Below, in pieces: positions 1 through 8,791 of a stretch of DNA of 41,517 nt. The translations under genes and the position numbers were made by a program. The stretch is from Methanoculleus sp. (lineage in GTDB: Archaea > Halobacteriota > Methanomicrobia > Methanomicrobiales > Methanomicrobiaceae). Within the stretch, counting starts at the first letter, position 1. Each line of letters begins with the position of its first letter. The notes beneath the pieces are model-generated. The model searched no databases, was not told where the DNA came from, and was given only the letters and a program-made list of their open reading frames with translations. The stretch lies in contig DSBQ01000009.1 in NCBI GenBank assembly GCA_011045995.1, forward strand, positions 1-41,517, in the 5' to 3' direction.

Positions 1-25
1 GGATGGGATGGGATGGGATGGGATA
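1..25. repeat. GGATG pentamer tandem repeat at the window edge
   Basis: Four perfect GGATG units are followed by one GGATA unit. The array runs into the left edge of the window, so its full length is unknown. No coding role is visible. Confidence 0.8.
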
Positions 26-76
26 GGAGGAGAGGTGTTAGTCCGCCTTGGCGATCCTGTCATAATGACGGACGAT

Positions 77-101
77 AGCCGCCTCCCCCCAAAAAGCGGC
101 T
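77..101 (-). terminator. Possible stem-loop downstream of the ferritin-like gene
   Basis: AGCCGC (77-82) and GCGGCT (96-101) form a 6-bp inverted repeat. On the minus strand the 13-base loop carries a run of five T. It lies about 35 bases past the stop codon of the ferritin-like gene and may help end that transcript. Archaeal termination relies mostly on T runs, so this is weak. Confidence 0.3.
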
Positions 102-136
102 TTCAAATGGTTGTTCGTGCAAACCGTGGAGACTGT

Positions 137-592
137 CTACCAGACTTCCGGAAATGCCATGTTGGTGTACATGTCTTCCAGGCGTGCCTTGTGATTCGAT
201 TCCATGTTGGCAAGGCTCGTGAAGATTTCCTTTTGCTGTGGTGCGGTGCTCAGGTTGGCGAGTTCCTGGTACATGTCACGGGCGGATTCCTCTTTTTTGA
301 TGGCGAGTGCGATGCCTTCAATGGGTTTCATCTCCGTCGTCATGGTCGGAAGATCGAGGGTCTCTGAGATCTTGTAGTCCTTTGCCTCATCAAACTCAAA
401 GGCGGCGACAGGTTTTGTGAGGAACTCTTCCAGTGTTTCACGGTGTTTGCGTTCCTCCTCTGCGAGCTCGCCAAAGATCTTCTTGAGTGATGCATCGCTC
501 ACACGGTTCCCAACATCGCGGTAGAATGTATAGGATTCTACTTCTTTTTCGATCGCTCCGGATAATATGCTCCTGTATTCTTCCTTTTTCAT
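137..592 (-). CDS. Ferritin-like (rubrerythrin-type) diiron protein
   Basis: This protein of about 151 residues is predicted to be a cytoplasmic four-helix bundle. Two carboxylate/histidine helices are visible: an N-terminal pair (EKEVES near residue 15, then EEERKH near 46) and a C-terminal pair (KKEESARDMY, then MESNHKARL). These are the E...ExxH pairs that bind the diiron centre in rubrerythrin-like proteins, usually linked to peroxide or oxygen defence or iron handling in anaerobes. There is no rubredoxin CxxC domain, so it is a short sulerythrin-like form. The start is the second of two in-frame ATGs, because GGAGGG (599-604) lies 6 bases upstream of it but directly abuts the first ATG at 598. 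A TATA box at 636-645 fits. Family assignment is firm; the exact reaction is not. Confidence 0.85.
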   Translation of the reverse strand: MKKEEYRSILSGAIEKEVESYTFYRDVGNRVSDASLKKIFGELAEEERKHRETLEEFLTKPVAAFEFDEAKDYKISETLDLPTMTTEMKPIEGIALAIKKEESARDMYQELANLSTAPQQKEIFTSLANMESNHKARLEDMYTNMAFPEVW

Positions 593-635
593 CGGCATCC
601 CTCCAATTGAGGATGGGGTTGTGAAGCTGGTGATG

Positions 636-645
636 CTATAAATAG
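636..645 (-). promoter_or_regulatory. TATA box for the ferritin-like gene
   Basis: The minus strand reads CTATTTATAG, a good archaeal TATA element. It predicts a start of transcription near 613 and a leader of about 20 bases that contains the GGAGGG ribosome site. Confidence 0.55.
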
Positions 646-1060
646 ATTTTTGCCCCTGTGGCCCATCCCCCGCAAGGGCTCATGCCAGGCGGTGCATCCC
701 GTGTGCGCTCCCCTCTCGCGTTGCCGCATTCCTGGATGGCGCAGAATCAAAAAAAATTGGGATATGGCGCTTTGAAAAAGGCCGGTGCATGGATTATCTC
801 CACTATTGAGGGAGAAATACCGTTCATACACAGATCCGGGCTCTCAGATCCATTCATGTGCCAAATGAGGGGGGCATCGTCCCGGAAAGCAGGATCCCCC
901 GGCACATCCTCGCTGGTACCGGGATACCCTGCCGGAGAACATCGCGTTCGGCAATTCGGGGGAGGACTTGTTGATAAACCGTAAATAAGGTTATTTTTTC
1001 GATCTGGGCATAATTGTGGCGTATTTTGCTCAACACTTAATAGGGATGAACCAGTAATGA
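646..1060. other. Non-coding stretch between divergent genes
   Basis: This separates the divergent ferritin-like and ablA genes. Several short open frames cross it, but none has a convincing ribosome site, codon bias or recognisable product. Near 985-1040 it becomes AT-richer, with a T6 run, before the ablA TATA box. Confidence 0.5.
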
Positions 1061-1068
1061 TTATATAC
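1061..1068 (+). promoter_or_regulatory. TATA box for ablA, near-leaderless
   Basis: TTATATAC is centred about 32 bases before the ablA ATG at 1097. This predicts a transcript beginning only a few bases before the start codon, which has no ribosome site. The gene is probably read from a leaderless or very short-leader mRNA. Confidence 0.55.
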
Positions 1069-1096
1069 CGGACCATTATCCAGGAATTGTTTTTCC

Positions 1097-2410
1097 ATGC
1101 ATGTGTACTCATCAAACCAACAAAAAATCGCAGAACGAATCGATCCCGATACCCTCATATCAAACTGGAAGGACTGGCGATGGCAGATCAACCACTCCAT
1201 CCGTGACATCGACACGTTCGAGCGCCTCCTCGGCATTCGGTTCCCGGCGGACCGCCGCATTGAGCTCGAAGAGACGATTGCACGCTTTCCTCTCTGCATT
1301 ACCCCCTATTACCTCTCCCTCATCGAGGCAGGCGATTACGACAACGATCCCGTATTTATGCAGGCGTTCCCGTCGGCATCCGAACTGATCGTCGAGGACT
1401 GCGACATGCCCGATCCCCTTGCCGAGGACGAGGACAGCCCCGTCGCCTGCATCACCCACCGGTATCCCGACAGGGTGCTCTTTCTGGTGAGCAATGTCTG
1501 TGCCATGTACTGCCGTCACTGCACGCGAAAGCGCAAAGTGGGAGATGTCGATTCGATTCCCGATGCCTCGGAGATCAGGGAGGCAATCGCCTACATCGCG
1601 GATCACCCGCAGATCCGCGATGTGCTCCTTTCCGGCGGCGACCCGCTGATGCTCCCTGACGAGTACCTTGACTGGATCCTCTCCGAACTTGCCGCCATCA
1701 GCCATGTCGAGGTGATCCGTATCGGCACCAGGGTGCCGGTCGTGCTCCCGTACAGGATTACGGACGAGCTTCTCGCCATCCTGAAGAAGCACCACCCGCT
1801 CTATATCAACACACATTTCAACCACCCGCGGGAGATTACCGCCTCGTCGAGGGAAGCACTGGGGAGACTTGCGGATGCGGGCATTCCCCTTGGCAACCAG
1901 ACGGTGCTTCTTGCCGGCGTCAATGACTGCCCCCGTATCATGAAAAAGCTGGTGCACAAACTCGTGCAAAACCGGGTGCGGCCCTATTATCTCTACCAGT
2001 GCGATCTGTCCGAAGGGCTTGCTCATTTCCGGACACCCGTCGGAAAAGGCATCGAGATCATCGAAAGCCTCATCGGGCACACCAGCGGTTTTGCCGTGCC
2101 TACCTATGTCATCGACGCCCCCGGCGGTGCGGGGAAGATTCCGGTCATGCCCAATTACCTGATCTCGTGGTCGACGAACAAAGTGGTCCTGCGCAATTAC
2201 GAGGGGGTAATCTCGACGTACCGGGAGCCCGACTGCTACCGTAATGTCTTCTGCGACCGGAAGTGCGACGAATGCACGCTGCAGCTGAAACTGGACGACG
2301 CCGACGAATCGGAGGCGGTGGGTATTGCAAAGCTGCTCTGCGACTATGACGAGACGATTCTCCTCGTTCCGCAGCATAACGGCCGTATGGACCGAAGGGA
2401 TGGCGACTGA
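1097..2410 (+). CDS. ablA: L-lysine 2,3-aminomutase
   Basis: This radical SAM/PLP enzyme converts L-lysine to L-beta-lysine, the first step to the osmolyte N-epsilon-acetyl-beta-lysine in methanogens. The radical SAM motif CxxxCxxC is at C135, C139 and C142 (CAMYCRHC), followed by a basic TRKRK stretch. LLSGGDPL at about 180 is the typical SAM-binding GGD segment. A C-terminal Cys cluster (CDRKCDEC) matches the metal-binding cysteines of the family. The length of 437 residues is normal for this family. The gene overlaps ablB by 11 bases, so the two are translationally coupled. Regulation by salt is expected from the family, but no specific operator was seen. Confidence 0.95.
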   Translation: MHVYSSNQQKIAERIDPDTLISNWKDWRWQINHSIRDIDTFERLLGIRFPADRRIELEETIARFPLCITPYYLSLIEAGDYDNDPVFMQAFPSASELIVEDCDMPDPLAEDEDSPVACITHRYPDRVLFLVSNVCAMYCRHCTRKRKVGDVDSIPDASEIREAIAYIADHPQIRDVLLSGGDPLMLPDEYLDWILSELAAISHVEVIRIGTRVPVVLPYRITDELLAILKKHHPLYINTHFNHPREITASSREALGRLADAGIPLGNQTVLLAGVNDCPRIMKKLVHKLVQNRVRPYYLYQCDLSEGLAHFRTPVGKGIEIIESLIGHTSGFAVPTYVIDAPGGAGKIPVMPNYLISWSTNKVVLRNYEGVISTYREPDCYRNVFCDRKCDECTLQLKLDDADESEAVGIAKLLCDYDETILLVPQHNGRMDRRDGD

Positions 2411-3272
2411 CTGCATAACGACGATCGGGTCGTCGCTCATCCAGCACGGCCCGCTCAATGACCGCGTTTACCTGATGAAGCTGTCGGCGCCGGATGCCGC
2501 GGCAATAGTCCCGGAACTCGACGCTCTTGCATCTGCGGAAGGCTACTCGAAGATCTTTGCGAAGGTGCCGGCAGGCAGCGTGATGCAGTTTCTTGCCGCG
2601 GGGTACCGTATCGAGGCACGGGTCCCGGGTTTTTTCAAGGGTGACGAGGACGGCTTTTTTCTCGGGAAGTACTTCAGTCAGGACCGGCGGAGATCCGCGG
2701 ATCCCGGAATAGAAGAGGTGGTGGCCTGCGCCCTTGCCTGTGCGGGGGAACGCCGCCCCGCACGGCCTGCGCCTGCATGGCAGATTACCGAGGCAGGCCC
2801 TGCCGATGCGAACGACCTGGCAGCGCTCTATGGGCAGGTCTTCGAGACCTACCCCTTCCCGATTGCCGACCCACGGTATATCCGTGAGACGATGACCGAC
2901 AATGTCCGGTATTTTATCGTCAGGCATGAAGGGACGCTGATCGGCGCCTCGTCTGCGGAGATGGATTTGCCATCGATGAATGCCGAGATGACGGATTTTG
3001 CCACTCTTCCCGCATTCCGGGGACAGGGGATATCGTCATGTCTTCTCCGGCATATGGAACAGGCGATACAACCGGAGGGGATACGCACCGCCTTTACCAT
3101 TGCCCGTGCCGCGTATCCTCCCGTCAATATCCTCTTCGCCCGGGCGGGGTATCGCTTTGCGGGGACGCTTGTCAATAACACCAGTATCTGCGGGTCCTTT
3201 GAGAGCATGAACGTCTGGTACAAACCTCTTGACGGACCTTCCGGCCGGCGGTCAGCCGGATTATCCCTGTGA
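2400..3272 (+). CDS. ablB: Beta-lysine N-acetyltransferase
   Basis: This GNAT-family enzyme acetylates the epsilon-amino group of beta-lysine with acetyl-CoA, producing the compatible solute. The ATG at 2400 overlaps the ablA stop (ATGGCGACTGA). An upstream in-frame start lies deep inside ablA and is rejected. The N-terminal part (YLMKL, about 20-100) matches the AblB-specific region. The C-terminal GNAT fold carries the acetyl-CoA loop [10 protein letters not shown] near residue 220. The length of 290 residues is usual. Its position directly after ablA makes the assignment strong. Confidence 0.92.
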   Translation: MATDCITTIGSSLIQHGPLNDRVYLMKLSAPDAAAIVPELDALASAEGYSKIFAKVPAGSVMQFLAAGYRIEARVPGFFKGDEDGFFLGKYFSQDRRRSADPGIEEVVACALACAGERRPARPAPAWQITEAGPADANDLAALYGQVFETYPFPIADPRYIRETMTDNVRYFIVRHEGTLIGASSAEMDLPSMNAEMTDFATLPAFRGQGISSCLLRHMEQAIQPEGIRTAFTIARAAYPPVNILFARAGYRFAGTLVNNTSICGSFESMNVWYKPLDGPSGRRSAGLSL

Positions 3273-3469
3273 CGCCGGGGCAGCATGACAGTTCTGCCGC
3301 ATACACTATGCTGCGGCACGCAGGGGGAGGGCCGCTATCCCTGCACCGGGTAAAGGGGCAACCCGGGTGTCCCCGGTCTGCCTGAACGGAGTTCACTATT
3401 ATTTGCACAACCCTTCGATAGCAACCATAATAAGAATCCGGATCATTGACTCAATCAGGAGAGAAGCAT

Positions 3470-4687
3470 ATGATGCTGAAGGGACTTCTTGCCGTGCTCT
3501 GTATTGCGGCACTCTGCACCGTCCCGGCGCTTGCCGGGCTCAATGAACCTACGGTGATCATCACCGGAACGGAAATGACACCCGCGGTGCTGATGCCCGG
3601 CGACACCGGGGTCATAACGGTCACGCTGAAAAACACGGCAAAGGCGTCGGTGACGACGACCTCGACGACCGATACGACGACAAGCACCGAGGTCAATCCG
3701 ACCATCACGAGCATCTACCTCGACGGGGGCAGGGATATCAAAGTTCTTGGCGGAAATACACAATTTTCCGGTGATCTTGGCCCCGACCAGTCCATTCAGC
3801 TCTCGTTTTTCATCCAGGCGCCGGAGAAGGATGGCATCTATTTTCCAATCCTGAGGGTGCGGGTGCAGGGGGCGGAAAGTCTCATATATCCGATACCGGT
3901 CAATGTGAACGTGCCGGTATCCTTCGTCAGACAACCGATGCTTCTTATCAGCCAGTTGGAGCAGGAATTTGTCGAACCCGGTGATGAGGTGGAGGTGGCG
4001 CTCGGGCTCTCCAACATGGGGCAGAGTCCTGCAGAGGACATATTCATCCGCATCTCCGAGGAAGACCCTTCCCTTGCCCCGAAAGGCCCGGGATCCTTTC
4101 ATATCAACCGGCTCAATACAGCCGAATCGGCAGACCTCATCCTCTCCCTGATTACCGACAGGAAACTGGAACCCGGTATCCGCACTATCGTTCTTGACGT
4201 GAGTTACTACACGGTGGACGGCGCGCTCGTCTCCCGGACCGATACCGTCTCCCTCGATGTGCGTGGCCGTGCAAAGCTGGGGATCGCCTCCATCAAGACC
4301 GACCCTGTCCGGGTATTGCAGAAGGATCAGTTTGATCTCATCATCCGCCTGGAAAATACCGGCACCGGTGATGCGACCTCAACACAAGCAGAGATAGACC
4401 TCCCGTTCTCCGGCAACAAGAATTCGTTTATCGGGAAAATTAAGCCGGACAATGATGCTCCGGCAGTCTTCACCCTCGACGCGGAGGATGCCCGCGACCA
4501 TGACTATACCCTGACCGTTACCTATGAGGATGAATGGGGGGTGCACACGGAGGAGTTCCCCCTGACGATGCCTGTCCGCTCGAAGGATGACGGGGGGATG
4601 ATCGTCTTCGGGTTTGTCCTCATCGCTCTCGTTGCGGCAGGTGCCTGGTACTACTTCGTCTACCGGAAAAAGGAAGAACAGGACTGA
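3470..4687 (+). CDS. Secreted, membrane-anchored beta-sandwich protein (COG1361-like)
   Basis: The 405-residue product starts with a Sec signal peptide (MMLKGLLAVLCIAALC, cleavage near ALAG). Two or three CARDB/S-layer-like beta-sandwich domains follow, with a Thr-rich strand near residue 60. It ends in one membrane helix (about 375-397) and a short KKEEQD tail on the cytoplasmic side. AGGAG (3458-3462) is 7 bases before the ATG at 3470 and fixes the start; an earlier TTG at 3446 lacks a site. It is followed after 6 bases by an FtsX-type permease and then an ATPase, so it is probably the extracytoplasmic partner of that transporter, like the accessory proteins of MacB/LolCDE systems. The cargo is unknown. 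Confidence 0.7.
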   Translation: MMLKGLLAVLCIAALCTVPALAGLNEPTVIITGTEMTPAVLMPGDTGVITVTLKNTAKASVTTTSTTDTTTSTEVNPTITSIYLDGGRDIKVLGGNTQFSGDLGPDQSIQLSFFIQAPEKDGIYFPILRVRVQGAESLIYPIPVNVNVPVSFVRQPMLLISQLEQEFVEPGDEVEVALGLSNMGQSPAEDIFIRISEEDPSLAPKGPGSFHINRLNTAESADLILSLITDRKLEPGIRTIVLDVSYYTVDGALVSRTDTVSLDVRGRAKLGIASIKTDPVRVLQKDQFDLIIRLENTGTGDATSTQAEIDLPFSGNKNSFIGKIKPDNDAPAVFTLDAEDARDHDYTLTVTYEDEWGVHTEEFPLTMPVRSKDDGGMIVFGFVLIALVAAGAWYYFVYRKKEEQD

Positions 4688-4693
4688 GCACTG

Positions 4694-5908
4694 ATGTTTG
4701 AGAACCTCAGGGTCTCGGTATTTCTCGCGGCGCGTGCCCTGCAGCGGGGAGGCAGGGGCAGGGTGCTGATGAACATCATCGTCATCGCCTTCGTCTTTAC
4801 CAACATGATCTTTCTGCCGTCAGTCATTTCAGGCGCCGTGGAGACCTATAATGTCCAGACGATCGACTTCATGACCTCGGATATCGTCATCGGGCCCCGC
4901 GAGAATGAACGATACATCGAGGACGCCGACACGCTTCTTGGCCGGGTCAACAGAATTCCGGGGGTCGTCCGGGCATCCGCACGCTTCTCCATGCCGGCAT
5001 CGATAGATTTCAAAGAGAATTCGGTCTCCATTGAAGTCAAGGCCTTCGACCCGCGCGATGAGGTGGAGGTCACCAGGATCCACGAGTACATGAAGGACGG
5101 CAATTACCTCGGGAGCGGCGACCGCGACGAGATCCTTCTCGGGGTGCTCGTGACCGGCCACGAGGATACATCACAGGACTTTTACGAATCCCTTGGCGGT
5201 GCGGCCGTCGGGGACGTGGTCACGGTCCGGTACGCGAACGGGATCGTCCGTGAGTACCGGATAAAGGGGATTGTCCAGACAACATCGTATATTGCCGACT
5301 ACATGGCGTTTGTCACCGCTGATGAGATGGACGCCGTCCTCGGTGGTGCCGAACCGAACACCCGCGCAACCGAGATACTCATCAAGGCGACCGATGATGC
5401 CGACCTGCATGCCCTCAAGCGCATGATCCTCAGTTTCGGGGTGGGAGAGGAGGTGAAGACCTGGGAGGATGCGACTTCGGACATCGTCGCCGAATCGGTC
5501 GAGTCCTTCAACATCATCAACAACATCACCATCATCGGAAGCCTCATCATCGCGGTGGTGGTGATCTTCATCCTGATCACCATCAAGACCTTCACCAACA
5601 GGAAGCAGATTGGCATCTTAAAAGCGATTGGCATACAAAAGAGCGTCATCATCAATTCCTATGTGATGCAGGTGTTTTTCATCTGCACCTTCGGCATCAT
5701 CCTCGGACTGCTCCTCCTCGAGGGGATGGTGCTGTACTTTACCGCATTTCCCATAGAGTTTCCGGACGGGACGGTGACGCCGATCGTGGATGTGGGGATG
5801 CTCATCGAAAATACCCTCCTGCTCTACCTCGCTTCGGCGGTTGCGGGGTTCATCCCCGCCTGGCGCATCACCAACGAAAAAATCCTTGATGCGATGCGGG
5901 GTGCCTGA
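4694..5908 (+). CDS. ABC transporter permease, MacB/FtsX family
   Basis: The protein has 404 residues with the classic layout: one N-terminal membrane helix (about 24-46), a large external MacB-PCD domain (about 50-275), and three C-terminal helices (about 280-305, 325-355, 370-395). The FtsX segment ITIKTFTNRKQIGILKAIG before the third helix is typical. Such permeases do not import solutes but move lipoproteins, peptides or cell-wall effectors by mechanotransmission. Its TGA shares one base with the ATG of the ATPase (TGATG), so the two are coupled. Substrate unknown. Confidence 0.85.
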   Translation: MFENLRVSVFLAARALQRGGRGRVLMNIIVIAFVFTNMIFLPSVISGAVETYNVQTIDFMTSDIVIGPRENERYIEDADTLLGRVNRIPGVVRASARFSMPASIDFKENSVSIEVKAFDPRDEVEVTRIHEYMKDGNYLGSGDRDEILLGVLVTGHEDTSQDFYESLGGAAVGDVVTVRYANGIVREYRIKGIVQTTSYIADYMAFVTADEMDAVLGGAEPNTRATEILIKATDDADLHALKRMILSFGVGEEVKTWEDATSDIVAESVESFNIINNITIIGSLIIAVVVIFILITIKTFTNRKQIGILKAIGIQKSVIINSYVMQVFFICTFGIILGLLLLEGMVLYFTAFPIEFPDGTVTPIVDVGMLIENTLLLYLASAVAGFIPAWRITNEKILDAMRGA

Positions 5909-6585
5909 TGATCACCGCCAAAAACCTGAAAAGGATCTATACGATGGGCCTCGTGCAGGTGCACGCCTTAAACGGGGTCTCCATTGACATCGGAACGGGT
6001 GAATTTGTAGGGATAACGGGAGCGTCGGGTTCAGGAAAATCAACACTCCTGCATATACTGGGTCTCCTGGATGACCCCACAGAAGGGGAGATTATGATCG
6101 GCGGAGAGGATGTCCTTGGCTTTTCCGACAGCAGGAAGGGACGGTTCCGGCTCAGAAAGTTCGGGTTCATCTTCCAGGATTACGCGTTGGTCCCGGAGCT
6201 GTCAGCCCTGGAAAATGTCATCCTCCCCGCCATCGCGCGGGGAATTCCGCTGCCCGAGGCCCGGGCGTCCGGCGGTGAATACCTGGACCGGGTGGAGCTC
6301 TCGGCAAGAAGGGACCACCTCCCGGCCGAACTCTCGGGAGGGGAACAGCAGCGTGTGGCCATCGCCCGGGCGCTGGTGAACAACCCCGACGTTCTCTTCG
6401 CTGACGAGCCCTGTGCAAATCTCGACAGCACCAACTCGCGCAAGGTGCTCGACCTCTTCCGGCAGATCAACGAGGAGCTGAACCAGACGGTGATCATGGT
6501 CTCCCACGAGGACTGGCACCGGGAGTATTTCGACCGGGTCATCCGTCTTCGGGACGGGAAGATCGAGCATGAGGAGACGCTTTAG
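5908..6585 (+). CDS. ABC transporter ATP-binding protein, LolD/MacB type
   Basis: The ATPase has 225 residues. Walker A is GASGSGKST (about 36-44), the signature is LSGGEQQRVAIARAL (about 141-155), and Walker B is VLFADEPCANLD. An H-loop histidine lies in MVSHEDWH. It powers the adjacent FtsX-type permease. The start overlaps the permease stop. The gene ends 44 bases before the convergent gene at 6630. Confidence 0.92.
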   Translation: MITAKNLKRIYTMGLVQVHALNGVSIDIGTGEFVGITGASGSGKSTLLHILGLLDDPTEGEIMIGGEDVLGFSDSRKGRFRLRKFGFIFQDYALVPELSALENVILPAIARGIPLPEARASGGEYLDRVELSARRDHLPAELSGGEQQRVAIARALVNNPDVLFADEPCANLDSTNSRKVLDLFRQINEELNQTVIMVSHEDWHREYFDRVIRLRDGKIEHEETL

Positions 6586-6629
6586 GCTCGGCCAAAACGG
6601 AAGAAGAGGGTAGGGTGGTGGAAAAATGG

Positions 6630-7139
6630 TTATTGGCGGATTTTCTCAATGGTCATCCGGCAGGAGAGGTCGCCCATGCACATATGCCTGTCTGAGGTAA
6701 GCCGATAGCCGGGGTTCAGACTCGCCACTGCCTCTGTGCCATAGGCGTTGCAGTGCTCGCATGTCTGGCGCGCCTCGGTCCTGAACTGGTGCATGTTGGC
6801 TTCCATCGGGCACTTGTCAGTGACTATCGTTGCCGCATCACCAGCCCGGGGGATGACCCGGCCCTGCAGTTCCGGGCCCATGATAATCGTCGAGATCGCG
6901 CTGAACGTTTCTGCAACCTCGGCGGCGGAGTCAACCCGGAACCCAAGTATTTTTGCGATTTCCGCCTGATTTTTTCCCATCTCCCGCCAGATTTCCTTCT
7001 GTGCCAGGTCTATATCGCGACGCCGTTCCGGCGCAATTTTTCGGAATGCCCGGTCATAGGCAAACGGCATCATGCTCGCGCCGCGGGTTGCGATATCCCA
7101 GCGCCGTTCTGCCGGGATCTGGTTGAATGTCTGTTCCAT
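6630..7139 (-). CDS. Cysteine-rich protein resembling the ATC hydrolase family
   Basis: This cytoplasmic protein has 169 residues. The C-terminal half has ordered cysteines (KCPMEANM, TCEHCNAYG, then MCMGDLSCRM). They resemble the L-2-amino-thiazoline-4-carboxylic acid hydrolase fold (Pfam ATC_hydrolase), where C..CxxC and a terminal GDxxC form the site. The N-terminal half is charged and helical. The in-frame ATG at 7139 is chosen over 7220 because GGAGGTGA lies 7 bases upstream of it. That ribosome site is one arm of a perfect hairpin (7148-7164). The function in methanogens is not known and the family match is from memory of its motif. Confidence 0.55.
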   Translation of the reverse strand: MEQTFNQIPAERRWDIATRGASMMPFAYDRAFRKIAPERRRDIDLAQKEIWREMGKNQAEIAKILGFRVDSAAEVAETFSAISTIIMGPELQGRVIPRAGDAATIVTDKCPMEANMHQFRTEARQTCEHCNAYGTEAVASLNPGYRLTSDRHMCMGDLSCRMTIEKIRQ

Positions 7140-7147
7140 CTCTTCTT

Positions 7148-7164
7148 CACCTCCCCGGGAGGTG
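7148..7164 (-). promoter_or_regulatory. Hairpin that buries the ribosome site of the 6630-7139 gene
   Basis: CACCTCC and GGAGGTG form a perfect 7-bp stem with a 3-base loop. On the mRNA the 3' arm GGAGGTG is itself the Shine-Dalgarno sequence, 8 bases before the ATG. When folded, the site would be hidden, a typical arrangement for translational control. Confidence 0.5.
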
Positions 7165-7620
7165 CGGGCGACAGGCGGCGTCCCACTGGTGGGGGTGGAT
7201 TGATGTCCGGGTGATGACATCCAAAAGGGAATCCTGGTTATTTCGGGACTGCGCTGGTGCCTGTCGCTTTTTCCTCCCGAAGATCACCCCCCTCAGGGGA
7301 ATATCGGGCATTAAAGGTTTCGGTCCATATTTTTGAATGAGGGAAATAACAATGCATTCTGGCGCCATTATCCCGGACATCCGCCAATTCATATGAGGAG
7401 AGTGATGCAGGCGCCTTATCCACCGTAAGGCTGCCCTCCTCATGATAAAGGAGAAATTGTCAGGCAAATCGGGGTAATACAGTGATGAATGCCCGCATCA
7501 TGGGGTTATCTGGTCGGTTGTTCCCATCATCTGCACCCGTGTCGTCGACATCTTCTTTGAATGAATCTGCTCTGTCCGGGGGGCCAGGTCTTTTCCCTGA
7601 CGGGCAGATGGCAGGAAAAA
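7165..7620. other. Non-coding region with a nested inverted repeat
   Basis: No convincing gene is seen between the divergent starts at 7139 and 7698. A possible minus-strand TATA (CAAAAATATGG, 7325-7335) would start a long leader near 7305. Just at that point there is a nested structure: CCCGA (7276-7280) with TCGGG (7304-7308), enclosing CCCC/GGGG arms. Confidence 0.35.
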
Positions 7621-7628
7621 GGTATATG
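7621..7628 (+). promoter_or_regulatory. TATA box for the RsbW-like gene
   Basis: GGTATATG lies about 73 bases before the TTG start, predicting a transcript start near 7650. The leader contains the GAGGTGAT ribosome site. Confidence 0.4.
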
Positions 7629-7697
7629 CACGGGGCACTGAGATAGAAACCAGGCCCCCGCGCCATATCTGCAGGTGGGGCGAAGAGGTGATCGCAT

Positions 7698-8081
7698 TTG
7701 AGTGAAACGACCAGCGACTGTATTGATTTCAGCCTGAAATTTGCAACGGCCGGCGGGGTCCCCGCCCTCATTGAGGCAACGAAACGGCAGATGAGAGCAT
7801 GCGGCGTTCCTGATGAGTCTGCAGAAGAGTTTTGCATCGTCATCGGGGAGATGTTTCTGGATATTCTCGAGAACGGGTACCCCCGGCACCGCGGGTACCT
7901 CGCGCTCTCGTGCTCCTTTGAGGAGGGGCAACTGTTCATCAGGATCGCGGATCACGCAGGTCCGCGAAATCTTCTGCAGGAGGACTCCTTGCTTGCCTCC
8001 CGTATCCAGTCGGCAGTCGATGAGGCCACCCACCTGGCGGTCGATGAAGGGAACGTCTACGAGATGAGGGCGTGGATGTAA
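7698..8081 (+). CDS. Small HATPase-fold (RsbW/anti-sigma-like) protein
   Basis: The 127-residue protein fits a stand-alone GHKL ATPase domain of the RsbW/SpoIIAB type. An N-box-like helix GEMFLDILENGY (about 50-61) is followed by a strand and a D-x-G-like loop IADHAGPRN (about 82-90). The later glycine boxes are degenerate. Such proteins bind partner regulators and may phosphorylate STAS proteins, but archaea lack sigma factors, so its partner is unknown. The start is a TTG at 7698 with GAGGTGAT (7685-7692) 5 bases upstream; no ATG exists further 5' in frame. Confidence 0.5.
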   Translation: MSETTSDCIDFSLKFATAGGVPALIEATKRQMRACGVPDESAEEFCIVIGEMFLDILENGYPRHRGYLALSCSFEEGQLFIRIADHAGPRNLLQEDSLLASRIQSAVDEATHLAVDEGNVYEMRAWM

Positions 8082-8470
8082 GCCTTCGCCCCTCCTGAAC
8101 GGCAGCTGAAGGGGGCGGTTGCCCAAATTTCAATGCGGCGTGCATCACCCCCGCATCACCGTCACCGCTTTCCAGTGGCAAGAGCAGACCCTTGAAGCCC
8201 CCTTGAAGCCCCCGGCACTGCCCCCATGAGATGGCCGGCACCCGTGTGGTGCCTGTCCCGCTGCTTTTGGCGGGTCTCATGTCTGCCGGTGCGGGTGTTT
8301 TGTAAAGGTGCACAGAAAGAGGGAGTTGTTTTCGCATGAATGCCGGGGCAGGGCCCCCGTGCCGGTCAGATGGCATGTCCGGATGCAGAGTACAGGAAGG
8401 TATCCCTCCGGGCGGCGGACCGCCTTACTTAAGACAAACTATTATCAGACTCCTCTGCCCATCAGAGTTC
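8082..8470. other. Non-coding stretch with a small tandem repeat
   Basis: No supported gene. Two perfect copies of the 11-mer CCTTGAAGCCC lie head to tail at 8190-8211. A TATA-like ACTTAAG near 8426-8432 may serve the small gene starting at 8471. Confidence 0.45.
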
Positions 8471-8695
8471 ATGGAACCGATCCTGAAGGCGCAGAAAAGT
8501 TTCAACGGGGTGCAGGTAAGCCATCTCTCCGGAGAGACGACCCATTCCGTCCTTTTCAGCTATGAAAACCTGATCGAGATGGAGATCAATGTGTCAAACC
8601 TCCTTGACCACCCGGAGTATTACGCTGTCGACCATGACGGCCGCATCGTGCGGACGGATTTCTGCAATCCAAACCTGCATACCTGCGATGAGTGA
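8471..8695 (+). CDS. Small conserved-looking protein, function unknown
   Basis: The 74-residue soluble acidic protein is not recognised. It has two Cys near the end (FCNPNLHTCDE) that could bind metal or form a disulfide. The ATG at 8471 is chosen because codon bias becomes gene-like exactly there, while the longer frame upstream (from 8336) is low-complexity and Gly/Pro-rich. There is no Shine-Dalgarno site. A weak TATA lies about 40 bases upstream, so a short leader is possible. Confidence 0.5.
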   Translation: MEPILKAQKSFNGVQVSHLSGETTHSVLFSYENLIEMEINVSNLLDHPEYYAVDHDGRIVRTDFCNPNLHTCDE

Positions 8696-8791
8696 CCTTG
8701 TCAGGAGTCACCGGGACCAGTGCGTGCAGCGCCGGGATGAAGATAATCACGGAAAAAAGATGAGTGTTCTCCGGAAGGGCGGCATATCCTT

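Noticed and set aside
599-1096. Overlapping small frames between the ferritin-like gene and ablA
   Set aside because: No ribosome sites, no domains, and low gene-like bias.
1160-2458. Long minus-strand open frame opposite ablA (432 codons)
   Set aside because: It mirrors the GC3 bias of ablA, has no ribosome site and no domain, and ablA itself is unambiguous.
3393-3434. Possible TATA elements (ACTATTATT, ATAATAAG) before the secreted protein gene
   Set aside because: Two weak candidates with no clear preference; not enough to call a promoter.
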